From Athalassotoga sp049965695 (GTDB lineage Bacteria; Thermotogota; Thermotogae; Mesoaciditogales; Mesoaciditogaceae): a stretch of DNA of 38,253 nt. The notes beneath the pieces are model-generated. The model made no database searches. It worked only from the letters and a program-made list of their open reading frames with translations, and had not been told where the DNA came from. Both the position numbers and the translations under genes were made by a program. Positions 7,367 through 14,587 of this stretch are shown piece after piece (the stretch's first letter is position 1; the number at the start of each line of letters is the position of its first letter). Location of the stretch: NCBI RefSeq assembly GCF_049965695.1, contig NZ_JBMFWB010000018.1, forward strand, positions 1-38,253. The letters are read 5' to 3'.

Positions 7367-7882
7367 TTGAAAATAGGGGTTTTAACGGTCAGCGATAGAT
7401 GTGCAAGAGGAGAGATGGAAGATAAGAACATCTTAGCCATAAAGGAAATTTTTTCAAATACAGGCGATGTTGTTGCTTACGAGGTAGTTCCAGATGAAAA
7501 AGATATGATCTCAAAAAAGATCATTCAATTCTGCGATGAATTAAAAGTCGATCTCGTTTTAACCGCAGGAGGTACGGGTTTTGCGCCAAGAGATGTTACA
7601 CCGGAAGCAACAAAAGATGTCATAGAAAAGGAAGTGCCAGGCATACCCGAAATAATGAGAACCGCAACGTTTTTTTCTAAAACAAAGAATTCCGTGCTTT
7701 CAAGAGCCGTTGCCGGCATAAGGGGTAAAACTTTGGTGATAAATTTACCGGGAAATCCGAATGGCGTAAGAGAAAATCTTGAAGTCGTAATGGAAATACT
7801 TCCGCTTGGAATTTCTTTGTTGGATGGCAATCAACATGTACATACAAGGATATCGGGAGATGATCTGCGTGAAAAATCTTGA
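7367..7882 (+). CDS. mog: Molybdopterin adenylyltransferase (MogA/MoaB family)
   Basis: This 171-residue protein has the MoCF-biosynthesis fold signatures: IGVLTVSDRCARGEMED at the N-terminus, the LVLTAGGTGFAPRDVTPEAT loop that binds molybdopterin, and INLPGNPNGVRENLE. MogA activates molybdopterin by adenylation with ATP before metal insertion. The TTG start stands 8 bases after AAAGGAGG. It overlaps moeA by 14 bases, so the two steps of metal insertion are coupled in one operon. In anaerobes such genes often serve tungsten as well as molybdenum enzymes. MogA and MoaB are hard to separate by sequence; both do this job in organisms with only one. Confidence 0.93.
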   Translation: MKIGVLTVSDRCARGEMEDKNILAIKEIFSNTGDVVAYEVVPDEKDMISKKIIQFCDELKVDLVLTAGGTGFAPRDVTPEATKDVIEKEVPGIPEIMRTATFFSKTKNSVLSRAVAGIRGKTLVINLPGNPNGVRENLEVVMEILPLGISLLDGNQHVHTRISGDDLREKS

Positions 7883-9059
7883 GGAAGCCATAAAAATTTT
7901 TGACAAAGTATGTGAAGTCAACGAAGATGAATCTGTAACGATAGAAAATTCAGTTGGAAGGGTTTTATCTTCCGACATCATTTCCAATTACGATTTTCCT
8001 CCTTACGATAGATCCGCAATGGATGGTTTTGCTTTTCGTTACGATGATGCTATTAAATCACCGATTTTAAAAGTTAAAGATGATGTACTCGCAGGTCATC
8101 CAACCGCCGTGGATCTCAATGCAGGAGAATGCGTAAAGATAATGACAGGCGGTCTTGTGCCTGCCCCGTGTGATACCGTTGCCGAGATAGAAATCTGCAA
8201 CGCAGATAAAGACAAAGTTGAAATCAAAAAAATGCCTTCTAAATTCGCAAACATCGCCTTTAAGGGAGAAGACCTTAAAAAAGGTGAAATCGCTTTAAAA
8301 AAAGGTGATTTGATAGCCACCAACAAGATAAATCTGCTTGCCTCTCTCGGCATGAAATTCGTAAATGTAAAAAGGAAATTAAGCATAGGCGTTTTACCGA
8401 CAGGCGATGAACTTGTCGATGTTGCGGATCAGATAGACAACGGAAAGATACGGGATTCATCGAGATATTCTCTTCAAGCCCAGATAAACGGCATACACCA
8501 AACGTTCGTGAATTTGGGTATTTCACGCGATAACGAAGACGAGATAAGATCCAAGGTCGAAGAAGCATTCAAAAAAAATTGCGATATCTTGCTTATAACC
8601 GGCGGATCGTCGGTTGGAGACAAAGACTTAACGGGTAAAGTGCTTGAAGATCTGGGAGCGGAGATACTTGTCGAGAAAATATCCATGAAACCCGGTGCCC
8701 CAACTATCATATCAAAGTTGAACAGATCAAGAGAGATGTGGATCTTTGGAATGCCAGGAAACCCTGTGTCAACATATCTCGCTTTTGAAATGGTCGTTGT
8801 GCCACTCATTGAAAAAATGCTTGGAACCGGGGAATTGCATCCCATCATTTTTAAAGGCATGTTTTCCGGTACATTCAAGAAAAAAGCAGACAAAGTACAT
8901 TTTGTACCTTGCAGGGTTGAAAACGGCACCATAAAGCAGATAAAATACAACGGTTCAGGTGATTTCACATCACTGTCAAAGGCAAATGCATTTTTCATAG
9001 CACCGAAGGAAACTGAGATTATAAACAACAACGATCTGGTAAAATATTTCATGATCTGA
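7869..9059 (+). CDS. moeA: Molybdopterin molybdenumtransferase MoeA
   Basis: MoeA inserts molybdate (or tungstate) into adenylated molybdopterin. The 396-residue product shows the family motifs in order: PPYDRSAMDGFAFR, an N-terminal region with MTGGLVPAPCDTV, GVLPTGDELVD, the MogA-like TGGSSVGDKDLTGKVLEDLG, KPGAPT, and FGMPGNPVSTYLAFE, with a C-terminal beta domain. The frame is open further upstream, but GTG 7869-7871 is chosen: it has GGGAG 9 bases before it, and the residues after it match the usual N-terminus (KNLEEAIKIFDKV). It overlaps mog. About 50 bases separate it from aroH, and no terminator is visible between them. Confidence 0.95.
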   Translation: MKNLEEAIKIFDKVCEVNEDESVTIENSVGRVLSSDIISNYDFPPYDRSAMDGFAFRYDDAIKSPILKVKDDVLAGHPTAVDLNAGECVKIMTGGLVPAPCDTVAEIEICNADKDKVEIKKMPSKFANIAFKGEDLKKGEIALKKGDLIATNKINLLASLGMKFVNVKRKLSIGVLPTGDELVDVADQIDNGKIRDSSRYSLQAQINGIHQTFVNLGISRDNEDEIRSKVEEAFKKNCDILLITGGSSVGDKDLTGKVLEDLGAEILVEKISMKPGAPTIISKLNRSREMWIFGMPGNPVSTYLAFEMVVVPLIEKMLGTGELHPIIFKGMFSGTFKKKADKVHFVPCRVENGTIKQIKYNGSGDFTSLSKANAFFIAPKETEIINNNDLVKYFMI

Positions 9060-9107
9060 AAATTAAGTGATGGCATTTAAAATAGATTTCAAATGTGGAG
9101 GTGCATT

Positions 9108-9449
9108 TTGAAAGCGATAAGAGGGGCTATTTTTATCGATGAAGATACGCAAGACGAAGTTAATCTGAGAACATCACAACTCATGGATAAGATTTATCAG
9201 ATAAACGGTATATCCGATAAAGATATCATTTCCGTCATTTTCAGCGTGACAAGAGATGTAACTTCTTTAAACCCTGCTACGGCTTTCAGGAAATCAGGTC
9301 ACGATTTGCCTCTTATGTGCCTTCAAGAAGCAGAATTTGATGGCGATCATGAGATGACGATAAGGGTAATGGTCTTTGCCAATTGCGAGGATGCAAAGCA
9401 TGTTTATGAAAATGGTGCCGAAATTCTGAAAAACGGAGGAGAAAGATGA
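9108..9449 (+). CDS. aroH: Monofunctional chorismate mutase, AroH class
   Basis: It rearranges chorismate to prephenate, the branch step to phenylalanine and tyrosine. The 113-residue protein aligns by eye with Bacillus subtilis AroH, and all active-site residues are present: Arg5 (KAIRGA), Arg61, Glu74 (MCLQEAE), Arg86 (TIRVMVFA) and Tyr100 (KHVYENGA). It is slightly shorter than the Bacillus enzyme (127). The TTG at 9108 is chosen because GGAGGTG is 5 bases upstream and the RGA motif then falls at the usual place. The stop overlaps the aroQ start by 4 bases (ATGA), so it is coupled to the aromatic operon that follows. Confidence 0.93.
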   Translation: MKAIRGAIFIDEDTQDEVNLRTSQLMDKIYQINGISDKDIISVIFSVTRDVTSLNPATAFRKSGHDLPLMCLQEAEFDGDHEMTIRVMVFANCEDAKHVYENGAEILKNGGER

Positions 9450-9871
9450 TCATCCATGTTGTGAATGGTCCAAATTTAAACATGCTCGGAAAAAGAGATC
9501 CTACGATTTATGGATCGTTTTCGTACGATCAAATCATCGATAGGATAAAAAAATGGGCTGAGACGAAGGATGTGATTCTTGACTTTTTTCAGTCAAATCA
9601 TGAAGGTGAAATAATCGACTACATTCAAAACCTACCTGAAACAGATGGAATAGTCATAAATCCTGGAGCCTTTGCGCATTACAGTTATGCAATTCACGAT
9701 GCGCTTGAGACATTTAAAGGTTCGAAAGTTGAGGTACACATTTCGAATATATTCAAAAGAGAAGAGTTTAGATCTAAAAGCGTAATATCGCGTGCATGCG
9801 ATGGGATCATCTCGGGTCTTGGATGGTACGGATACATTCTTGGCATTGAATACGTTATGGAGAAAAAATGA
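9446..9871 (+). CDS. aroQ: Type II 3-dehydroquinate dehydratase
   Basis: This is the dodecameric type II enzyme of the shikimate pathway (3-dehydroquinate to 3-dehydroshikimate). In 141 residues it shows VNGPNLNMLGKRDPTIYG with the catalytic Tyr in TIYG, FFQSNHEGEIID, VINPGAFAHYSYAIHDAL, the catalytic His in VEVHISNIFKREEFR, and a C-terminal SGLGWYGYILG. The length is typical. A GGAGGAG ribosome site lies inside the end of aroH, and ATGA overlaps join it to both neighbours, so translation is probably coupled along the operon. Confidence 0.97.
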   Translation: MIIHVVNGPNLNMLGKRDPTIYGSFSYDQIIDRIKKWAETKDVILDFFQSNHEGEIIDYIQNLPETDGIVINPGAFAHYSYAIHDALETFKGSKVEVHISNIFKREEFRSKSVISRACDGIISGLGWYGYILGIEYVMEKK

Positions 9872-10578
9872 GAATTGCAATTGTGGGTTTGGGACAAATT
9901 GGCGGATCTATCGCGTTAAAGTTAAGAAGTTCGGGATATACCCCCGATCTGTTTGACGTCGATCCCCAACTTTGCGAAGGTATAGGTGGAAAATGCGAAC
10001 AGTTCAAAGGTCAGGGCTACGATCTTGTTGTTCTTGCGCTTTATGCCGATGTGATTTTAAAAATCATCGAAGATCTGCCAAAAGATAATCTTTATTTAGA
10101 TACAGCCTCCGTCAAAGTACCGGTCATGAAAAAAGCGAAAGAAATAGGACTTAAATTTGTAGGAGGACATCCGATAGCCGGAAATGAAAGAACAGGAAAG
10201 GATTCATGGGATCCCGAGATGTTTGAAGGCAGACCGTTCGCGATAGTCAATCCAAATTTGGATGATGCTTCTATGCGCATCGTGATGGAATTGATAAGCA
10301 CGATAGGATCCCATCCGGTGATGGTTGACGCTGAGTTTCATGACAAAGCGCTTGCCCACACGAGCCAGGGTCTTTATTTCATCTCAAAAATCATAAAAAC
10401 GTTAGGATTACCCTATGAATCACTTGCCGGTCCTGGATACTCATCCATGACAAGACTTTCAAAGCAGAACCCTCTGCTCGAAGAGACTTTCAAAAGATAC
10501 AATTCAAAAAACATATCTGAATTTTTAGATGAAACGATAAAAGCACTTGAAAATATCTCAAAGGACTTAAAAAAATGA
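9868..10578 (+). CDS. tyrA: Prephenate dehydrogenase
   Basis: The 236-residue protein has an N-terminal Rossmann motif (IVGLGQIGGSIALKL), the nucleotide-contact region VVLALYADVIL, the TASVK segment and the catalytic-His motif FVGGHPIAGNERTG. The C-terminal helical dimer domain (AHTSQGLYFISK, then GPGYSSMTRLSKQNP) fits TyrA, which oxidises prephenate to 4-hydroxyphenylpyruvate. It is at the short end for the family (often 270-370) and has no ACT regulatory domain or fused chorismate mutase; aroH two genes upstream supplies that activity. Whether it prefers arogenate cannot be told. ATGA overlaps on both sides. Confidence 0.9.
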   Translation: MRIAIVGLGQIGGSIALKLRSSGYTPDLFDVDPQLCEGIGGKCEQFKGQGYDLVVLALYADVILKIIEDLPKDNLYLDTASVKVPVMKKAKEIGLKFVGGHPIAGNERTGKDSWDPEMFEGRPFAIVNPNLDDASMRIVMELISTIGSHPVMVDAEFHDKALAHTSQGLYFISKIIKTLGLPYESLAGPGYSSMTRLSKQNPLLEETFKRYNSKNISEFLDETIKALENISKDLKK

Positions 10579-11366
10579 AAAAATACGCGATAATAGGAGA
10601 ACATCTTGGCCATACCGTTTCACCTTTGATCTACAACACTTTGTTCAAAAGGATCAAAATAGACGCAACTTACGGGATAATCGAGATACCAAAGGCGAAT
10701 TTTGATCGCGACGTGGAAGAAATGACAAAAACGTTAGACGGTTTCAACGTCACAATCCCTTACAAAGAAATGATCCTCGTGCACCTGAAGGCATTTTCGG
10801 ATGACGCAAGAAGTATGATGGCAGTTAACACCGTTGATCTGTCTATGACAGGTTTTAACACAGACTGGCAAGGCTTTTACGAAAGCATCAAGAATGTCGA
10901 TTTAAAAGGAGATTCAGCCATCGTCATAGGTGCCGGAGGGGCGGCAAAAGCCGTATGCTTTGCTCTCAAAAAAATGCACATGAAGATATACGTCAAGGAC
11001 AGAACGCCGGCAAAAGCACTGGAATTAAAGAAACTCTTCGGTGTAAATCTTGAAGACCCTCTATTTGAAAACGTTGCAATCGTGATCAACGCAACACCTC
11101 TTGGGATGTATCCAAATGTCGATGACATGCCTGACATCGACTTGAAAAGATTCACAAGAGACTGTGTTGTGTACGATCTCATTTACAATCCGGCGCCGAC
11201 AAAATTTCTTAAATATGCATCAACACTTGGCCTTAGAACAATCGACGGGTACAAAATGCTCGCAAATCAGGCAATTTTGAATTTGAAATTATGGTCAATG
11301 GAAGAAGTTGCCGAATATCTTTTATCTGTCAGTGACAAATTTCATTCCATTCTCGACAGCCTGTAA
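10575..11366 (+). CDS. aroE: Shikimate dehydrogenase (NADP+)
   Basis: It reduces 3-dehydroshikimate to shikimate. The 263-residue sequence has the substrate-site pattern (GEHLGHTVSPLIYN; the usual first Ser of the SxS pair is Thr), the catalytic Lys in FNVTIPYKE, AVNTVD, the catalytic Asp in GFNTDWQGF, the Rossmann motif VIGAGGAAKAV, and a YDLIYNPAPTKF / DGYKMLANQA C-terminus. The ATG overlaps tyrA by 4 bases. It is the last gene of the rightward run, and its last 45 bases overlap the 3' end of the convergent oxidoreductase gamma-subunit gene, leaving no space for an ordinary terminator. Confidence 0.96.
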   Translation: MKKYAIIGEHLGHTVSPLIYNTLFKRIKIDATYGIIEIPKANFDRDVEEMTKTLDGFNVTIPYKEMILVHLKAFSDDARSMMAVNTVDLSMTGFNTDWQGFYESIKNVDLKGDSAIVIGAGGAAKAVCFALKKMHMKIYVKDRTPAKALELKKLFGVNLEDPLFENVAIVINATPLGMYPNVDDMPDIDLKRFTRDCVVYDLIYNPAPTKFLKYASTLGLRTIDGYKMLANQAILNLKLWSMEEVAEYLLSVSDKFHSILDSL

Positions 11367-11864
11367 ATTCAAATCAACAAGTTTTTTGTTTCTATTCGCA
11401 AAAGTTTCTTCAAGGGCTTTGCCTATCGCTTCTATCTTGATAAACCCCGTTGCTTTTGCGAACGCTCCAAGCGTTACCATGTTTAAGACCTTTGCATTTC
11501 CTATCATGTCTGCTATTTTATTGGCATCTATTTTGTAAATTTTGATATCTTTCCTTGAAGGTGCTCTGTCTATGACTGAAGAGTTAAGCAAGATCGTGCC
11601 GTCTTTTTTCAAAATTTCCTCAAATTTCATCATCGATGGGATATTCATGGCTATAACCACGTCTGGAGAATCCACGACAGGAGAGCCTATAGGTTCGTCT
11701 CCTATTATAACGGTGCAATTGGCGGTACCTCCTCGCATTTCAGGGCCATAAGACGGAAGCCATGTAACGTTCAAACCATCGAACATCGCCGCTTCCGCTA
11801 TGATCTTACCCATCAGCATAACACCCTGGCCGCCAAAGCCTGCTATAACTATGGACTTGATCAT
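11322..11864 (-). CDS. 2-oxoacid:ferredoxin oxidoreductase, gamma subunit
   Basis: The 180-residue protein is the catalytic-gamma domain family of pyruvate/2-ketoisovalerate/2-oxoglutarate:ferredoxin oxidoreductases. It shows VIAGFGGQGVMLMGKII at the N-terminus, WLPSYGPEMRGGTANCTVI, and a conserved VTLGAFAKATG. With the alpha, beta and delta subunits encoded just upstream it completes a four-subunit enzyme that oxidatively decarboxylates a 2-oxoacid to acyl-CoA and reduces ferredoxin. It is the last gene of a nine-gene operon, one base after the beta subunit, and its 3' end overlaps convergent aroE by 45 bases. Confidence 0.93.
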   Translation of the reverse strand: MIKSIVIAGFGGQGVMLMGKIIAEAAMFDGLNVTWLPSYGPEMRGGTANCTVIIGDEPIGSPVVDSPDVVIAMNIPSMMKFEEILKKDGTILLNSSVIDRAPSRKDIKIYKIDANKIADMIGNAKVLNMVTLGAFAKATGFIKIEAIGKALEETFANRNKKLVDLNLQAVENGMKFVTDR

Positions 11865-11865
11865 C

Positions 11866-12621
11866 TCACATCAACCCCTTTGTTCTATCCACAAAGACGC
11901 CCAGCGGGAAAGTTTTTGTCATGTTATCTTCAAGCCATTTCATCGATTCGATGGGAGTCATTCCCCAGTTGGTCGGACATGTTGAAAGTACTTCTATCAT
12001 CGAAAATCCCAGCCCTTTCAATTGAACCTGAAAGGCTTTCTTTATCGCTGCCTTTGTTTTTATAACATTTTGCGGAGTTGTAACCATTGTTCTTTCTATG
12101 TAAGCGGAACCGTCAAGCGTCGACAGCATCTCGCTCATCCTTATCGGATATCCATTGGCCTTTGCATCTCTTCCGTATGGAGAGGTCGTCGTCTTCTGGC
12201 CAAGCAATGTCGTCGGTGCCATTTGTCCGCCCGTCATTCCGTAAACGGCGTTGTTTATGAAGATCGTCGTGATGTTTTCTCCCCTGTTTGCGGCATGGAC
12301 GATCTCAGCCGTACCTATGGAAGCGAGATCCCCGTCTCCCTGATAGGTGAAGATAATTCTGTCAGGTAAAGATCTTTTCATTCCCGTGGCAACGGCAGGT
12401 GCCCTTCCGTGAGCCGCCACAGTGCCATCCAAATCAAAAAAATTGTAAGCAAAAACGGAACATCCAACAGGAGCCACCATTATCGTCTTAGACGCTATTC
12501 CAAGTTCATCTATGACTTCCGCAATTATTCTATGGACTATCCCATGATGACATCCCGGGCAATAACTGAATTCGACCTTACTCAAAGATTTCGGCATTTG
12601 CGCAACTATTTTATCGGCCAT
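11866..12621 (-). CDS. 2-oxoacid:ferredoxin oxidoreductase, beta subunit (TPP-binding)
   Basis: It binds thiamine diphosphate and a [4Fe-4S] cluster. In 251 residues it has EFSYCPGCHHGIVHR (two cluster Cys), MVAPVGCSVF with the third Cys, the TPP motif beginning TYQGDGDLASIGTAEIVHA and ending at FINNAVYGMTGGQM, and a later STCPTNWGMTP with a fourth Cys. ATG 12619-12621 is chosen: GAGGTG stands 6 bases before it, whereas the earlier in-frame GTG at 12630 has no ribosome site. The start lies 5 bases after the alpha stop. Confidence 0.94.
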   Translation of the reverse strand: MADKIVAQMPKSLSKVEFSYCPGCHHGIVHRIIAEVIDELGIASKTIMVAPVGCSVFAYNFFDLDGTVAAHGRAPAVATGMKRSLPDRIIFTYQGDGDLASIGTAEIVHAANRGENITTIFINNAVYGMTGGQMAPTTLLGQKTTTSPYGRDAKANGYPIRMSEMLSTLDGSAYIERTMVTTPQNVIKTKAAIKKAFQVQLKGLGFSMIEVLSTCPTNWGMTPIESMKWLEDNMTKTFPLGVFVDRTKGLM

Positions 12622-12626
12622 TTCAA

Positions 12627-13676
12627 TCACCTCACGATCTTTTTTATCGCATCTAAAATTTCAACCGGCGTGGGCACAACCCCAGCGCTTCTTCCGTAAA
12701 AATGCACATCGCTCTTTCCCAAAACGGCTAACTTCACATCCTCAAGCATTTGACCGTAACTCATTTCAACTGTAAGGATATTTTTCACGTTTTTTGAAAT
12801 TTCGGATAATCTATCGTAAGGGAATGGCCACAAAGTTATGGGTCTAAAAAGTCCCACTTTTATGCCTGATTTACGGGCATAATCGACGACTGTCTTGACT
12901 ATTCTTGCCGTCGTGCCATAGGCAACGACTGTTATTTCAGCATCTTCAATTTTGAATTCCTCGTATTTAACTTCATTTTGAGCAACCTTTTTATACGTTT
13001 CCTGGTATCTCAAGTTCATCTTTTCAAGTTCGTAAGGATCGAGATCGAATGAAGTTACCTTTCTTGGTTTTCTTCCATTCGCACCTGTAAGAGCCCAATT
13101 TGGTTCTGCAAATTCCTCAGGCTTTGTCCATTCCGGCAATTCTACAGGTTCCATCATCTGCCCTATCATGCCATCAACCAACACCGTCACAAGCATTCTG
13201 TATTTGAAGGCAAGTTCAAAGGCTTCATTCATCATACTGGCAGCCTCTTGAAGTGTGTGCGGCGCAAGCACTATCATACGGTAATCGCCGTGACCGCCAC
13301 CTTTTGTGGATTGAAAATAATCACTTTGAGACGGCTGAATATCGCCCAGGCCAGGGCCACCGCGCATGACGTTTATAAAGACCGCCGGCAATTCGGCACC
13401 TGCCATGTAAGAAATGCCTTCCTGCATCAGACTAAAGCCTGGTGAAGAAGTCGAAGTCATTACCTTTCTGCCTGTACATGCTGCACCGTAAAGCATGTTA
13501 ACGGTTGCAACTTCACTCTCGGATTGCAAAAAAGTACCTTTTACTTCAGGCATTCTCTTTGCCATGTATTCGGTCAATTCGCTTTGAGGCGTTATAGGGT
13601 ATCCAAAATAAAGCCTGCAACCTGCCCTTATGGCTGCTTCGGCTATAGCTTCTGTGCCTTTCATAAGCATTTTCAT
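12627..13676 (-). CDS. vorB: 2-oxoacid:ferredoxin oxidoreductase, alpha subunit (VorB-like)
   Basis: At 349 residues it matches the 2-ketoisovalerate ferredoxin reductase alpha-subunit (VorB) class in length and pattern: LMKGTEAIAEAAIRAG, the YFGYPITPQSELTEYMA pyrimidine-domain motif, FLQSESEVATVNMLYGA, MTSTSSPGFSLMQEGISYM, VMRGGPGLGDIQPSQSDYF, and the GLFRPITLWPFP segment of domain II. The related KorA subunits are similar, so branched-chain 2-oxoacids and 2-oxoglutarate are both possible; the ptb-buk genes in the same operon favour a branched-chain or short-chain substrate. ATG 13676 is preferred over GTG 13685, which would sit directly on the GAGGAG ribosome site. Confidence 0.88.
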   Translation of the reverse strand: MKMLMKGTEAIAEAAIRAGCRLYFGYPITPQSELTEYMAKRMPEVKGTFLQSESEVATVNMLYGAACTGRKVMTSTSSPGFSLMQEGISYMAGAELPAVFINVMRGGPGLGDIQPSQSDYFQSTKGGGHGDYRMIVLAPHTLQEAASMMNEAFELAFKYRMLVTVLVDGMIGQMMEPVELPEWTKPEEFAEPNWALTGANGRKPRKVTSFDLDPYELEKMNLRYQETYKKVAQNEVKYEEFKIEDAEITVVAYGTTARIVKTVVDYARKSGIKVGLFRPITLWPFPYDRLSEISKNVKNILTVEMSYGQMLEDVKLAVLGKSDVHFYGRSAGVVPTPVEILDAIKKIVR

Positions 13677-13677
13677 T

Positions 13678-13911
13678 TTAAACACGCTCCTCAGAAACTC
13701 TGTGAACGGTTATGCAAACATCCGGACACATGTAGTAACAAAAAGCACATCCCGGACATTTATCGTCTGGATCGTAAAGTTCAGCGTAATGGTATCCCTT
13801 ATCGTTGAATTTTTCAGAAAACCTTAAAACATGTTGAGGACATGCATTTATGCAAAGACCGCAACCTTTACACCTCTCGGTGTTTATTTCAACATATCCT
13901 TTTTTTGCCAA
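13678..13911 (-). CDS. 2-oxoacid:ferredoxin oxidoreductase, delta subunit (2[4Fe-4S] ferredoxin)
   Basis: This 77-residue ferredoxin-type subunit has CKGCGLCINACP followed by CPGCAFCYYMCPDVC, two complete [4Fe-4S] cysteine sets, which pass electrons from the TPP subunit to free ferredoxin. The TTG at 13909-13911 is chosen since GAGGAG lies 8 bases upstream; a GTG at 13920 would overlap that site. It stands one base before the alpha subunit and follows the ATPase gene by about 12 bases. Confidence 0.93.
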   Translation of the reverse strand: MAKKGYVEINTERCKGCGLCINACPQHVLRFSEKFNDKGYHYAELYDPDDKCPGCAFCYYMCPDVCITVHRVSEERV

Positions 13912-13923
13912 AGTAATCACTCC

Positions 13924-14583
13924 TCACCAAGGATTTTTCATGAATCTTTTGATCTTAAAAACGGCTAAATTTCCTTCATAATCCATGTCTTGATCTACAG
14001 AGGTGAAGGCCAACGGAATAGATGTTTCTTTGGAAACTTCCGTTAAAATTTCTTCTCCCATTTTGATATCATCGAATTTTGTCTCCGATCCAACGTTTGA
14101 GTTGTTCACAAGGTAATCTATTTTTATCTTTCCTGTCCGGGAGATTCTATCTATATTAGAGATTATTTCCGATTTGGTTGAACTGAACGGTCTAAAGATG
14201 TTTACCACGAAGAAGGTAGATTTTTCAACTTTATCGATGAAATTTTTCAGAGAACCAAGTACGATCGCACCGTCTTCGTTTCCGCCGACATCCACAACAG
14301 TCAAAAAATCCGGATTCGATATATATCCTCCAACTTCGGGAGGTATTATGGGAAGATCGGCATGCATGTATCTTTCCGGCACCGTAACCATCTTTATTTG
14401 CATTTCCTCAAGAAAAGATTTCTCATCTCTGCTTCTAAAATATGGGCTTATTATGTCTATATCAGCAATGGCAACGTGGGTTTGCTTTTCCCTCAAAAAG
14501 ATGGCGGTATTCAAAGATAATTCCGTTTTGCCACTTCCAAACATACCGACGTAGAGGTAAAGTTTTGTCTTACCGTTGAACAA
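13924..14583 (-). CDS. P-loop ATPase of unknown role in the oxidoreductase operon
   Basis: The 219-residue protein has a clear Walker A (YVGMFGSGKTELSLNTA, with GSGKT at 16-20) and a Walker B/switch-like strand FLTVVDVGGNEDGAIV around 93-104. A conserved-looking ADIDIISPYFRSRDEK (40-55) follows the P-loop. The fold looks like the SIMIBI class (MinD/CobQ/SRP-like), whose members act as switches or metallochaperones. I cannot assign a known function. It starts with TTG five bases after the kinase stop and sits directly before the ferredoxin subunit, so it may help assemble or regulate the oxidoreductase; that is inference from position only. Confidence 0.8.
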   Translation of the reverse strand: MFNGKTKLYLYVGMFGSGKTELSLNTAIFLREKQTHVAIADIDIISPYFRSRDEKSFLEEMQIKMVTVPERYMHADLPIIPPEVGGYISNPDFLTVVDVGGNEDGAIVLGSLKNFIDKVEKSTFFVVNIFRPFSSTKSEIISNIDRISRTGKIKIDYLVNNSNVGSETKFDDIKMGEEILTEVSKETSIPLAFTSVDQDMDYEGNLAVFKIKRFMKNPW

Positions 14584-14587
14584 ATTT

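Noticed and set aside
8474..9076. 200-residue leftward frame over moeA
   Set aside because: Antisense to a secure moeA; no family features and no start signal.
9060..9107. Riboswitch or attenuator before the aromatic genes
   Set aside because: Only 48 bases separate moeA from aroH, too short for a riboswitch, and no leader peptide or terminator stem is present.
12627..13676. Pyruvate:ferredoxin oxidoreductase for the four-subunit enzyme
   Set aside because: The alpha subunit is about 350 residues with VorB/KorA-like motifs, and ptb-buk genes are co-transcribed; a pyruvate enzyme would more often be found with phosphotransacetylase and acetate kinase.
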